Shown: in pieces, positions 33,616 through 44,512 of the stretch | Layout of the letters: each line of letters starts with the position of its first letter | Position numbering within the stretch: position 1 is the first letter of the stretch | From: Neoarius graeffei | Taxonomy: Eukaryota; Chordata; Actinopteri; Siluriformes; Ariidae | DNA: 64,000 nucleotides | Direction: 5' to 3' | Assembly: GCF_027579695.1 (NCBI RefSeq) | Contig: NC_083572.1 | Coordinates: 18,824,421 to 18,888,420 of the forward strand | Notes under the pieces: model-generated | Database searches by the model: none | What the model was told of the DNA's origin: nothing | Seen by the model: the letters and a program-made list of their open reading frames with translations, nothing else | Program-made: the position numbers and the translations under genes

Positions 33616-34335
33616 ACCCCGTCCACACGTAGCCGGCTAAATTGAAGATATTTTTCTACGTTTTGGCCTGTCATCCACATGAAAACACATCAAAAACGAA
33701 TATTTAAAAAAACTCCGGGCAAAGTGAAGATTTTTGAAAACTCCGTGTATGCCTTTTCGTGTAGACAGAGATAACCGGAGTTTTGCGTTTTAGAACGTCA
33801 CAATCTGCGCCAAAAAAATGACAACAAATCTGCCCTGACGTCAAACGTGCAACCTTTGTTTACTGCAGAAGCCAGATTAAGCATGGACAAAGAGTAATGG
33901 ATCAGAGTAGTGCCTTGAAAGCGTTAATTATTGTGCAGGTGCTATTTACATGTTTAATTTTAGAAGCCCAACTACTGACAAGACTCCCAATCAACGTTTT
34001 CTTGCGTCTTTTGAAGTTTATACTCCAAAATTGTGTTTAGAAGCAATTCTGTCTCCGAGTCTGTCCAGACGAACGAGCTTGGCGCCATGTTTTATGTTTA
34101 GACGGAAGTGACGCCAACAGAGGGCTATTCTGATGTGATTAGGGGGTAGGATTTGGGGAAATAATGCCATCTACAGGTTTGGAATGCTTATGAATGTGAT
34201 TGAAAACGCAGATGTTCGGTTATGTGTGGAAGGGATTTTTTTCGAAGACGAGGTGGTGTGGATAAAACATTTTTATAAACGGAGGGGGGGAAAATGTTCG
34301 GTTTTAAAAATACCCGGCTACGTGTGTACATGGCC
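33616..34335. mobile_element. TIR element with CACACGTAGCCGG ends
   Basis: The left end ACCCCGTCCACACGTAGCCG and the inverted right end GGCCATGTACACACGTAGCC form an imperfect TIR. TGAG lies on both sides (33612-33615 and 34336-34339), which may be a 4-bp remnant of a longer duplication. There is no coding frame. Superfamily not settled. Confidence 0.6.
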
Positions 34336-34866
34336 TGAGTAAAGAGAAATGGCATCTGTCATTATTTGAACACATTGTCTTTTAATGAATAAAAATAAAG
34401 AAAAAACATTGAATTAGAAGGGGTATCCAAACTTTAGACTGGTACTGTTTATATATATTTTAAAACATGCATCAATGAATGTCATACATTTCATTTGTTT
34501 ACAGTTGCACTTAATGTCTGGTTGTTATCCCTTATCTTATGGCAACTATAAAGAACCATTCCCTCACCAGCCTTCTTTTTTTCTCCTCTCTTTAAGATTA
34601 CAAGATATAAAGTGCAGTTTGCCATGTTAACAACAATCTAGAAATCTGTCTATCCTGAAGAATTTATCATGAAAAACCTTACATCTTAACTTCAGACTGC
34701 TACAAAGCAATGACCCTGGAGACTCCTTTTAAATAAATAAATCTCACAGAAAACATCACCATATCAATCATTATGCACTTCTTTTTAAAAATCTGTTTAC
34801 ATGGTGCAAGTCCATACAAGTTCCTGTGTATGTTGTTATTACAGAAATGATCATTTATTCTTATTA

Positions 34867-36471
34867 CAACCCCGATTCCAAAAAAGTTGGGACAAAGTAC
34901 AAATCGTAAATAAAAACGGAATGCAATAATTTACAAATCTCAAAAACTGATATTGTATTCACAATAGAACATAGACAACATATCAAATGTCGAAAGTGAG
35001 ACGTTTTGAAATTTCATGCCAAATATTGGCTCATTTGAAATTTCATGACAGCAACACATCTCAAAAAAGTTGGGACAGGGACAATAAGAGGCTGGAAAAG
35101 TTAAAGGTACAAAAAAGGAACAGCTGGAGGACCAAATTGCAACTCATTAGGTCAATTGGCAATAGGTCATTAACATGACTGGGTATAAAAAGAGCATCTT
35201 GGAGTGGCAGCGGCTCTCAGAAGTAAAGATGGGAAGAGGATCACCAATCCCCCTAATTCTGCGCCGACAAATAGTGGAGCAATATCAGAAAGGAGTTCGA
35301 CAGTGTAAAATTGCAAAGAGTTTGAACAGATCATCATCTACAGTGCATAATATCATCAAAAGATTCAGAGAATCTGGAAGAATCTCTGTGCGTAAGGGTC
35401 AAGGCCAGAAAACCATACTGGGTGCCCGTGATCTTCGGGCCCTTAGACGGCACTGCATCACATACAGGCATGCTTCTGTATTGGAAATCACAAAATGGGC
35501 TCAGGAATATTTCCAGAGAACATTATCTGTGAACACAATTCACCATGCCATCCGCCGTTGCCAGCTAAAACTCGATAGTTCAAAGAAGAAGCCGTATCTA
35601 AACATGATCCAGAAGCACAGACGTCTTCTCTGGGCCAAGGCTCATTTAAAATGGACTGTGACAAAGTGGAAAACTGTTCTGTGGTCAGACGAATCAAAAT
35701 TTGAAGTTCTTTCTGGAAATCAGGGACGCCGTGTCATTCGGACTAAAGAGGAGAAGGACGACCCGAGTTGTTATCAGCGCTCAGTTCAGAAGCCTGCATC
35801 TCTGATGGTATGGGGTTGCATTAGTGTGTGTGGCATGGGCAGCTTACACATCTGGAAAGACACCATCAATGCTGAAAGGTATATCCAGGTTCTAGAGCAA
35901 TATATGCTCCCATCCAGACGACGTCTCTTTCAGGGAAGACCTTGCATTTTCCAACATGACAATGCCAAACCACATACTGCATCAATTACAGCATCATGGC
36001 TGCGTAGAAGAAGGGTCCGGGTACTGAACTGGCCAGCCTGCAGTCCAGATCTTTCACCCGTAGAAAACATTTGGCGCATCATAAAACGGAAGATACGACA
36101 AAAAAGACCTAAGACAGTTGAGCAACTAGAATCCTACATTAGACAAGAATGGGTTAACATTCCTCTCACTAAACTTGAGCAACTTGTCTCCTCAGTCCCC
36201 AGACGTTTACAGACTGTTGTAAAGAGAAAAGGGGATGTCTCACAGTGGGAAACATGGCCTTGTCCCAACTTTTTTGAGATGTGTTGTTGTCATGAAATTT
36301 AAAATCACCTAATTTTTCTCTTTAAATGATACATTTTCTCAGTTTAAACATTTGATATGTCATCTATGTTCTATTCTGAATAAAATATGGAATTTTGAAA
36401 CTTCCACATCGTTGCATTCCGTTTTTATTAACAATTTGTACTTTGTCCCAACTTTTTTGGAATCGGGGTTG
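34867..36471 (+). mobile_element. Tc1-like element, structurally complete
   Basis: The ends are CAACCCCGATTCCAAAAAAG and its exact inverse. TA lies at 34865-34866 and 36472-36473. The length is 1605 bp. It contains an open transposase frame (35229-36302). The second copy is at 44996-46598 in reverse orientation. Confidence 0.95.
35229..36302 (+). CDS. Tc1-like transposase, open frame with lost stop (357 aa)
   Basis: Cuts and inserts its own element at TA sites in the nucleus. Residues 1-45 form the first helix-turn-helix ([36 protein letters not shown]). A second DNA-binding segment spans about 60-125. The catalytic triad is complete: Asp154 (LWSDESKF), Asp244 (FQHDNAKPH), Glu279 (SPVENIW), with 34 residues between the last two (DD34E). 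I chose the ATG at 35229 because family members start MGRG; an upstream in-frame ATG at 35175 would add 18 residues. The relative at 45216 stops after SQW; here that TAA is GAA, so the frame gains 17 residues and runs into the terminal repeat. Whether the extended protein is active is unknown. Confidence 0.9.
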   Translation: MGRGSPIPLILRRQIVEQYQKGVRQCKIAKSLNRSSSTVHNIIKRFRESGRISVRKGQGQKTILGARDLRALRRHCITYRHASVLEITKWAQEYFQRTLSVNTIHHAIRRCQLKLDSSKKKPYLNMIQKHRRLLWAKAHLKWTVTKWKTVLWSDESKFEVLSGNQGRRVIRTKEEKDDPSCYQRSVQKPASLMVWGCISVCGMGSLHIWKDTINAERYIQVLEQYMLPSRRRLFQGRPCIFQHDNAKPHTASITASWLRRRRVRVLNWPACSPDLSPVENIWRIIKRKIRQKRPKTVEQLESYIRQEWVNIPLTKLEQLVSSVPRRLQTVVKRKGDVSQWETWPCPNFFEMCCCHEI

Positions 36472-36473
36472 TA

Positions 36474-37293
36474 GAACAAGAACATTAATATAGACATGTG
36501 ACTTGCCTTGCAGCTAGAACTGCAGACTCAGAGCTGCTGTTGTAGAAAACTAATCAACACCTTCTGACCAATTCGAATCAGCACTGTGGTGATTCAAAAT
36601 TGACCATTTTTGAATCTTGGACATTTTTTGTGCTAATAGTATTGTGCAAAAGTCTTAAAGAAGTGCTGTTGACCAAAAATGGCTGAAAAATATTGAAATT
36701 AAATGTTTCATCATTGAAAAAAATACTATAAACAACAGTAAGCATTTGCTATAAATGAAACAAAGTCAATATTTGGTGTGAGACGACCCTTTGCTTTAAA
36801 AAAAAAAGTAGTCACACGTACAAGTGCAGTTTTATAAAGAAATGAGCTGTAGGTTTTACTGAGCATCTTGCAGAACCAGCCACAGTTCTTCTGGACACTT
36901 TGTCACACTTGCTTCTTAATTTTGGACCAAAACCCAGTAGCCTTCATTATGTTTTCTTTTATTAATCTGAAAAGTGGTCTCTTATGTAATCTGCTGCTCA
37001 GATACAAACATTTTTTTTTTCTGTAGCATTTAATTTTGTGCTGGAAAACAAACGTTTGGAACTCTAAAATGTTTTTGTACTGAATCGATAATGTAGAAAT
37101 CATAAAGTTTATAACAAAGTTTATAAAAATCTATAATGCAGTTTGTATGAAAAAAAATAGGGTGCTATAAAGTAAACTGATATAGCTGGTGTTTGAAAGT
37201 TGTTGTAATTTGTACACATTTCAGTTAATAATGACTTGATAAAAGTATCACCTTAGTATCAGTGTAGTGTGATCACAGCCTGTATTATGCCTA
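36474..37293. other. No recognisable feature
   Basis: AT-rich sequence. A phrase near 36645 (ATTGTGCAAAAGTCTTAAAG) resembles the end of yet another Tc1 family, but no partner end is found. Confidence 0.4.
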
Positions 37294-37507
37294 CAGTGTC
37301 TTGTAAAAGTATTCATCCCCTTTGGTGTTTGTCCTATGGAAAATGGAATTAAAATTGATTTTTTTGGGGGTTAGCACTATTTGATTTACACAGCATGCCT
37401 ACCACTTTTAAAGGTGCCAAAATTTTTTTAAATTGTGACACAAACAACAATTTAGATGAAAACAAACCCCAGAAATTTGGAGTGTGCATAGGTATTCACC
37501 CCCAAAG

Positions 37508-38800
37508 TCAATACTTTGTAGAACCACCTTTTGCTGCAATTACAGCTGCAAGTCTCTTGGGGTATGTCTCTATTAGCTTAGCACATCTAGCCACTGGGAT
37601 TTTTGCCCATTCCTCAAGGTAAAACTGCTCCAACTCCTTCAAGTTAGATGGGTTGCGTTGGTGTACAGCAATCTTCAAGTTATGCCACAGATTCTCAATT
37701 GGATTGAGGTCTGGGCTTTGATTAGGCCATTCCAAAACATTTAAATGTTTCCCTTTATACCACTCCAGTGTAGCTTTAGCAGTATGTTTAGGGACATTGT
37801 CTTGCTGGAACATGAACCTTCATCCCAGTCTCAAACCTCTGGCCGACTCAAACAGGTTTTCCATCAAGCCAAGTTTATTTTTATAGCACTTTTAACAATA
37901 GACATTGTTGCAATGCAGCTTTACAGAATTTAAATGACTTTAAACATGAGAAAATTTTATCCATAATCTATCCCCAGTGAGCAAGCCTGTGGCAATGGTG
38001 GCAAGGAAAAACTCCCTCAGATGACATGAGCAAGAAACCTCGAGAGGAACCAGATTCAAAAGGGAACCCATCCTCATTTTACAGTGTTGGGAATGATGAC
38101 CTTAAAGATGTTGACATTCATCTGGACCAGGGTCAGCCTCCTCCAGAATTGCCCTGTATTTAGTGCCATCCATCTTTCCTTCAGTCCTGACCAGCTTTCC
38201 TGTCCCTGCAGATGAAAAACATCCCCACAGCATGATGCTGCCACCACCATGCTTCACTGTAGGAATGGTGTTTTCAGGGTGATGGGAAGTGCTGGGTTTG
38301 CGCCACACATGGCATTTCCCACGATGGCCAAAAAGTTCAATTTTAGTCTCATCTGACCAGAGAATCTTCTTTCATGTGTTTGGGGAGTCTGCCACATGCT
38401 GTTGGGCAAACTTCAAACGTGTTTTCTTTTTTTCTTTTAGCAATGGCTTTTTCCTGGCCACTCTTCTATAATGCCCCGCTCTGTGGAGTGTATGGCTTAA
38501 TGGTCCTATGGACAGATACTCCCATCTCCGCTGTGGATCTTTGCAGCTCCTTCAGTGTTATCTTTGGTGTCTTTGTTGCATCTCTGAATAATACCCTCCT
38601 TGCCCGGTCTGTGAGTTTTGGTGGGTGGCCTTCTCTTGTCAGGTTTGTAGTGGTGTCATGCTCTTTCTATTTTGCTATAATGGATTTAATGGTGCTCCCT
38701 GGGATATTCAAAGTTTGGGATATTTTTTATAATCCAACCCTGATCTATACTTCTCCACAACTTTGTTTCTGACCTATTTGGAGTGCTTCTTGGTTTTCAT
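37508..38800 (-). pseudogene. Tc1-like transposase, interrupted and with stops
   Basis: The putative start is at 38800 and gives MKTKKHSK followed at once by a TAG. The middle part (38308-38102 region) has [18 protein letters not shown] and [16 protein letters not shown]. The last part, 37813-37508, is well preserved: second catalytic Asp in [12 protein letters not shown], third catalytic Glu in [11 protein letters not shown], then [21 protein letters not shown] and GGSTKY. A 0.28-kb repeat lies between the middle and last parts. It cannot be functional. Confidence 0.85.
37864..38140. repeat. Dispersed repeat inserted in the Tc1 transposase
   Basis: It contains AAGTTTATTTTTATAGCACT, ACAATAGACATTGTTGCAAT, GGTGGCAAGGAAAAACTCCC and GAACCAGATTCAAAAGGGAA, phrases of a common fish interspersed repeat. 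Borders are approximate; Tc1 sequence resumes at CCAGAATTGCCCTGTATTTAG (one strand) on the right. Confidence 0.65.
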
Positions 38801-39016
38801 GTTGCTTGCTGAGTAGTGTTGCAGAGTCAGGGTCCTTCCAGAACAGGTTGATTTATACAGACATCATGTGACAGATCATGTGACACTTTGATTGCACACA
38901 AGTGGATCTAATCAAATAATTATGTGACTTATGAAGTGAATTGGTTGGACCAGCTCTTATTTAGGGGTTTCATATGAAAGGGAGTGAATACCTATGCACA
39001 CTCCAGATTTCTGATG

Positions 39017-39270
39017 AGATGTCAAATCTGGTCATTCTTCTCCGACCTCTCTCACCAACAAGGCGTTTCCATCCACAGAAATGCCTCATGCTGGATGTTT
39101 TTTTTTTTTGCTTCTTGCACTACTCTGTGTAAACTCCCATGATTGAAAATCCTAGGAGATTTTCAAACATCTGCAGCCTGATTGGATAATTTCATGAACA
39201 GGCAGGTATAGTGTAGCACCACCCTCACACATAGCATCTACTGTATATAGTATTCACTAGGGGGCCATTT
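39017..39270 (-). mobile_element. Degraded Tc1-like relic
   Basis: On the minus strand it shows the transposase-coding phrase seen at 62555-62610 (GTGGATGGAAACGCCTTGTTG, GAGAGAGGTCGGAGAAGAAT). It abuts the truncated Tc1 to its left. Confidence 0.5.
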
Positions 39271-40631
39271 TGGAATCATAAAAGCTAGTTGTTGTAAGAG
39301 AGTAGTTGTACTTCAACATGGCGTCTGAGGCCTCAAAGCTGTTGGTCGAGAGCAGCCCAATTAGCCTGTCACGCCAAAGCCATGCGGGAAACAGCGTTGG
39401 GGTGACTCAGTGGAGGAGAAGTCACGCAGCACTTAGTTTAATATCAAATCTTTCTCAAGCTTAGTGTGTGTGTGTGTGTGTGCATGTCTGGCAGTGTCAT
39501 TACCTGAGGGGAGTTTAATAATTCATGAGAATGTCGGTGAGATTCAAAGATTCCCTCTGCATGGCAGGCCTTTTGTTGCATGCTAACGCGCTCGACTTCA
39601 CCACGGTACGCGACACTACACACCCTGCAGTAAAGGCAGAAGACAGACTGCGTTTCTTGAGCTCTTGGATGTCTTTATAAATATTAAAAGTGCCTTTGGT
39701 TTGTCAGGAGTATGACAGAAAATGCTCAAACCTTATGAGCATTCTGGTGGCCCATAGGTGAACAAGTGTAAAAAAAAAAATGTGTTGGGAATTTCTATTA
39801 AAAACCCCCAGAAAGGATCAACATTTGTCATAAAAGCAGATGAAAAGTGTTCTATGCTGCATTGTACTGAAGATGTACTGAAGAACAGAGCCACTTATGC
39901 CTCAAGTGCTCATTTTGCTTCTCAAGTTTTTTTTTTTTTTTTGTCTAATGTTAAAACTGAGTCACCTAAAGGCACTTAGGACCTGCTGTGATTTTCTTGT
40001 AACCCAATGTGTTATTTTCAGACATTGACAAAATAACATGGTTTGACATCTCTCTCTCTCTCTGAGTGTCTTTTTCTTATCGTGTTTTTGTTGTTGTTGC
40101 ATGTATTATAATATTATCTTACTGTAGTCATCATATTATTTTCTTGTCAATGTCTGTTATAGTGAATAATGTTTCAGTAGCAGTGGATCTAACTCACATC
40201 CTTTTCCATAAAAAATAATAAAATATAAATTCGTTTCCCTTTTAGTCATTATACATGTATCAGGAGGCATAAATGTGCTTATGATGAGTGTATTCAACTG
40301 ACAGGAAAAACGATGAGCTTTGGATTCTTGTTATGATAGGTGTGTGTGTGTGTGTGTGTTTATACAGACAGAGCTAGAGGGTCACACTCCTCCATAATCA
40401 CTTGTTCACCCGTCCGTCTGATCAATAGACTGTCAGTCTCCGCCTGAGAGGGAGATTGATCATCAACAGTCGCCTCTCGCTCGTTATACTTCTCTCAGTC
40501 TTCATTACGTACACCATTAGTCTCTCTCTGAGCCTCCCTCTCAAGCTCCCCCCCCCCCCCCCCACACACACACACATCCAGCATAACTCACAGTAATTAT
40601 AGAATTGCCTTTGTGTTAATAGGCACAAGCA
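39271..40631. other. No gene seen; simple repeats
   Basis: Short (TG)n runs near 39463-39482 and 40340-40359, a TC run near 40052-40064, and a C-rich run followed by (CA)n at 40549-40576. No exon supported. Confidence 0.45.
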
Positions 40632-41240
40632 GGCAAGCAAACACACACATGCACAGATGTTCAAGTATGCTATACATATATGCTACAGTTATCAATCAAA
40701 TTGCATTTAAGGCACAGACACATAGATGTGAGCAGATTCAAGTGCATGCATACAGATATTCAGCTTCTTATTTTGTCACACACGTGGCAAGCAAACACAC
40801 GCACAGACGTTCAAGTATGCTATACATATGTGCTACAGTTATCAATCAAATTGCATTTAAGGCACAGGCACATAAATGTGAGCAGATTCAAGTGCATGCA
40901 CACAGATATTCAGCTTCTTATTTTGTCACACACGTGGCAAGCAAACACACACACACATGCACAGATGTTCAAGTATGCTATACATATATGCTACAGTTAT
41001 CAATCAAATTGCATTTAAGGCACAGGCACATAGATGTGAGCAGATTCAAGTGCATGCATACAGATATTCAGCTTCTTATTTTGTCACACACGTGGCAAGC
41101 AAACACACACACACATGCACAGATGTTCAAGTATGCTATACATATATGCTACAGTTATCAATCAAATTGCATTTAAGGCACAGTGACCAGATTCAAGTGC
41201 ATGCATACAGATATTCAGCTTCTTATTTTGTCACACACGT
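40632..41240. repeat. Tandem repeat, four units of 147-158 bp
   Basis: Units start with GGCAAGCAAACACAC at 40632, 40786, 40936 and 41094. Each holds TTCAAGTATGCTATACATAT, TACAGTTATCAATCAAATTG, GTGAGCAGATTCAAGTGCAT and TTATTTTGTCACACACGTG. The last unit has an internal deletion (CACAGTGACCAG). Unit lengths differ mainly in the CA run. Open frames of up to 187 codons through it arise from the repeat; unit lengths are not multiples of three, so they are not evidence of coding. Confidence 0.92.
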
Positions 41241-41636
41241 GACAAAAACACCTGCCTAACCAACAATTAGAGAGCACTACCAATAAGAAAGATGGGGGGG
41301 GGGCGTTTAGTATGGGTGCAAAACGCTTGAGAAATCTCTTAAAGTAGATGTAATAACCTGTCACTGCTTGGGAAATACAAACCTCAGTGGATGTGGATGA
41401 GGTCGTCTCATGCACTGAAGGAGAAATAATCACTACTTTCTCTCACTCATCATATGATAATAAACATGTTTTTTTTCTCTACTTTCTAGCTTTCTTCTCT
41501 GCACCTTTCACCCCTCCCTTCTGTCACCTGTATCAGGTCCTTGTGAGGACTTGTTCACTTTGCACTGATCTGCTAAGCTTAGAGTGCATGGCGTGTGTCG
41601 TCACTACACTGACTATCACTCTCAACTCTGTGTGTT

Positions 41637-41639
<3 letters not shown>

Positions 41640-41676
<37 letters not shown>

Positions 41677-41731
41677 AGTGAAAATGTGTGTGAGAGGACT
41701 TTGGGCAGCGGCTACGTCAGAAGCAGAGAGG

Positions 41732-41769
<38 letters not shown>
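41640..41769. repeat. (CT)n and (GA)n pair near the ASIC4 exon
   Basis: A run of about 17 CT (41640-41673) and a run of about 17 GA (41736-41769) face each other across 62 bases. The two tracts are complementary. GA/CT tracts are common near vertebrate promoters and 5' leaders; no TATA box or start site can be assigned here. Confidence 0.8.
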
Positions 41770-41770
<1 letters not shown>

Positions 41771-42197
41771 TGGAGCTGAGTTGACAAGCAAAGCAGCGAC
41801 TCACTCGCACTCTGGCGCTTACAGCACTGAGCCTATCCTCTTTCCTTTCTCTTCACTCTCACTGCTCTGCTTTTCTTCACCACTGGAGGACTTTTGAGCG
41901 TCTCCTTTACTGGAGTTTAAGCAACCGCAGCTTCAGTTCGAGTTCTGAAGGGAAACCGAAGACCAGAATAAACACAAAGGATGGAGGAAAAGAAAGCACA
42001 GGAAAGGAGAAAGTGTTAAAAGAGACAGGATTTGTGTAAGGAAGCGGAGACAGACAGTTGGGAAAAAATAGACAAGAAAAACTGTGCAAGCACCGAAAAG
42101 TAGTAGGAAGTGAACTGTAGCAAGTGGAACACTCGAAGAGTAAGACTGACAAGTGAGACCAAGGAACACTGGAAGTGTAGCAGCCCTGGCGGCCCAC

Positions 42198-42776
42198 ATG
42201 CCTATCGAGTTTGTGTGCAAAATCAAGTTCGCTGAGGGAGATGAGGCTAAAGCAGCCCCACCCAAAGGAGGTGGTGGTGGCCCGATTGACAAAGGAGCAG
42301 GCATGGCTGATCTGGCTGCTTTTGCCAGCTCCTCATCTCTGCATGGCTTGGCCCAGGTGTTGGGGTCATCAGGAACAGGCCGGGCAAGCATGAGGCGGAC
42401 AATGTGGGCGCTGGCCCTGCTGGCATCACTGGTGCTCTTCCTGTACCAAGCGTCCCGGAGCACAGGTACTTACCTGGAGCACCCACATGTCACTGCGCTG
42501 AGCGAGGAAAGCCGGCGTGAGCTCACTTTCCCTGCCATCACACTGTGCAACGTGAATCGCTTCCGCTTCTCTGCACTCACCGATGCTGACATCTACCACC
42601 TGGCCAACCTGACTGGGCTGCCACCGAAAAGCCGTGGTGGGCACCGACCAGGGGAGCTGCAGTACCCGCCTCCTGACATGCTGGACATCTTCCAGCGCAC
42701 AGGCCACCAGCTTGATGAGATGCTGAAGAGCTGCAACTTTAGCGGACAAAACTGCTCTGTCCATGACTTCAGCGTG
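42198..42776 (+). CDS. asic4: Acid-sensing ion channel 4 (ASIC4-type), first coding exon
   Basis: Encodes the first 193 residues of a degenerin/ENaC-family sodium channel subunit of the neuronal plasma membrane. The start MPIEFVCKIKFAEGDE is the ASIC4 signature. A Gly-rich stretch (24-34) follows, then the conserved His49-Gly50 gating pair (SSLHGLAQ), the first membrane span (about 69-86, WALALLASLVLFLYQ), and the start of the extracellular domain: YLEHPHVTAL (92-101), FPAITLCNVNRFRFSALTDA (111-130), DIYHLANLTGLPPKS (131-145), CNFSGQNCS (179-187). NLT, NFS and NCS are possible N-glycosylation sites. An in-frame TGA at 42147-42149 precedes the ATG. The exon ends at GTG|GTGAGT (donor 42777), phase 0. 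The remaining exons, including pore and second span, are outside the window. Whether it is the a or b paralogue I cannot decide safely. Confidence 0.93.
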
Positions 42777-44116
42777 GTGAGTATGGTGCCATCCAGTTGG
42801 CTATGGCAAGTGATTGTGGTACTTGCTCATTGGATGGGATGTTCTTGTTGGGTGTTGGGTTTTGGGAGTGAATTCTGAGATCCTTTGGTTGAGTGACAAT
42901 ATTGACATCCAAACAGTCATTTGAATGTTATAGCGCCCACTGTTGATCAGCTTGATCCGATATTGTATTGTTTCTCACGTCATACAAAGTTTATGCCTTT
43001 TTTTTTTTAATATGTAGTCAGTAGAAATGCACCCATTTCAAAGATGTTGCTGAATGGACAGATGTCAGGCCTGAATGATCTGATTGGTCAACAGGGCTTG
43101 TTTGAAAGCTATGGGACTGCTGTTTATGCAAGTACAACTAACTTTGGCACTGAAAATCAAATAGCAGATAAATAAAAATGCTAAATGTTTGCATAATTGT
43201 GGTTTAAAATCTGAACAAAATTACAAAATATATTGCATTTACTGCTCAACTGTGAAGTTACAAGTTGATTCGTAATATTTTGTGATATTAAGCTATGGAT
43301 CTCTGCAACAAGATACAATTTAATGTATTTGTAAGACATGATCTTTCATGCCGCTGCAGACATCACAGGTTTATAAGGGTTGAGAGTATTTCTGTTTATA
43401 TTATTATTGTCTATAATGCCATGTTGAGTTTGTCACTATTTGTGCCTAAAGCCTATTCTAGCCTCTTTTTCTCTTTATTATTGTCATCTTGCTCTTGGTA
43501 GGAAACTTGTTCATAAATATATAGAGATTCACAGAAACATAGAAGCCGCATTACAATCCCAAAGCTGCTTCTGCCTACTCTCGTCTGCTGAACTCTAAAT
43601 CGCCTGTCTCAGTCTCTTCCTGTTTCTTTCTGTCACGTTACGGTTTGTCTCTCCTGACGGAGAATGTTATTTTGGCCACAGAACAGATGAAATATGCAGG
43701 AGATGGACAGGAGACATGATTCTTGCATTAACCAAATCAGCTTTGAGGAGGAATGCACCTCAGACTGCTTCTCTGCACAGCCTTTGGAACAGAAGCATGT
43801 GCGACTATTGCTTGCAAATGAAGTCTTAATTTGTTAAGGTGTCCTGAGAAAAACTTGTATTTAAAAAAAGATACTTTTTTTTTCAACCAGAATCCCTTAA
43901 CCTGCCCAGGGTATACCTTGCCTCTTGCATGAAGTCAACTGGAATTGGCTCCAGCAACCCTGATGGATAAGTGGTATAGAGGATGGATGGATGGTATCCC
44001 CTAAAGCATTTTTTCATTCATTCATTAATCTTCAGTAACTGTGGGAATACACCCTGGATGAGACGCCTATCCTTCATACACTTCCTATTAAATAAATGAG
44101 GGATAATAATAATAAT
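42777..44116 (+). other. Start of the presumed first intron of the ASIC4 gene
   Basis: It opens with the donor GTGAGT. No second exon (which should begin with the conserved VYTRYGKCY-type sequence) is seen from here to 64000, so the intron is at least 21.2 kb if the gene is intact. A degenerate SINE tail (CTCCAGCAACCCTGATGGAT) lies near 43945-43997. Confidence 0.7.
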
Positions 44117-44476
44117 AATAATAAGCAGTGCTGTCGCCTCACAGCAAGAAGGTCCGGGTTCGAGCCCCGTGGCCGGCGAGGGCCTTTCTGTGTGGAGTTT
44201 GCATGTTCTTCCCGTGTCTGTGTGGGTTTCCTCCGGGTGCTCCGGTTTCCCCCACAGTCCAAAGACATGCAGGTTAGATTAACTGGTGACTCTAAATTGA
44301 CCGTAGGTGTGAATGTGAGTGTGAATGGTTGTCTGTGTCTATGTGTCAGCCCTGTGATGACCTGGCGACTTGTCCAGGGTGTACCCCGCCTTTCGCCCGT
44401 AGTCAGCTGGGATAGGCTCCAGCTTGCCTGCGACCCTGTAGAACAGGATAAAGCAGCTAGAGATAATGAGATGAGA
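44117..44476 (+). repeat. tRNA-related SINE with (TAA)n-like target
   Basis: The head starts at GCAGTGCTGTCGCCTCACAG; the usual first 20 bases are missing or replaced by an ATAAT run. B-box-like GGTCCGGGTTCGAGCCC, complete body, and the tail AACAGGATAAAGCAGCTAG, AGATAATGAGATGAG. ATAATAATAAG occurs on both sides (about 44114-44124 and 44477-44487). Confidence 0.75.
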
Positions 44477-44512
44477 TAATAATAAGCCTTTATTTGTCAC
44501 ATGCACACTCCA

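Larger units (their letters stand above)
29295..34447. mobile_element. Tc1-derived MITE with three insertions (nest)
   Basis: The left end CAGTATCAGTCAAAAGTTTG and the right end, the inverse of a CAGTACCAGTCT-AAAGTTTGG-type TIR, match the 530-bp copy at 26247-26776. The intervening MITE segments (29295-29435, 31961-32120, 33548-33615, 34336-34447) align in order with that copy. Between them sit a Tc1-like element (29436-31960), a THAP-coding element (32121-33547) and a third TIR element (33616-34335). Confidence 0.85.
37294..39016 (-). mobile_element. Tc1-like element (minus), right end lost
   Basis: The left end is CAGTGTCTTGTAAAAGTATT with TA at 37292-37293. The right portion shows GGGAGTGAATACCTATGCAC near 38982-39001, part of the inner TIR, but the outermost end is missing. 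A dispersed repeat is inserted at about 37864-38140. Confidence 0.8.

Noticed and set aside
34987-35178. 63-codon frame upstream of the Tc1 transposase
   Set aside because: It lies in the terminal repeat and leader of the element; not conserved as a protein in the sister copy.
40632-41240. CRISPR-like array
   Set aside because: Whole units repeat in tandem with no unique spacers, and the genome is vertebrate.
40613-41259. Overlapping open frames of 187, 112 and 100 codons with repeated peptide blocks
   Set aside because: They follow the satellite units. Unit lengths are not multiples of three and the same DNA is open in more than one frame, as expected of a stop-poor repeat, not a gene.
41907-42463. 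Minus-strand frames of 96 and 176 codons over the ASIC4 5' region
   Set aside because: Low-complexity and antisense to the exon; nothing recognisable.
42426-42764. 112-codon frame antisense to the ASIC4 exon
   Set aside because: Shadow of a G+C-rich coding exon; no domain.
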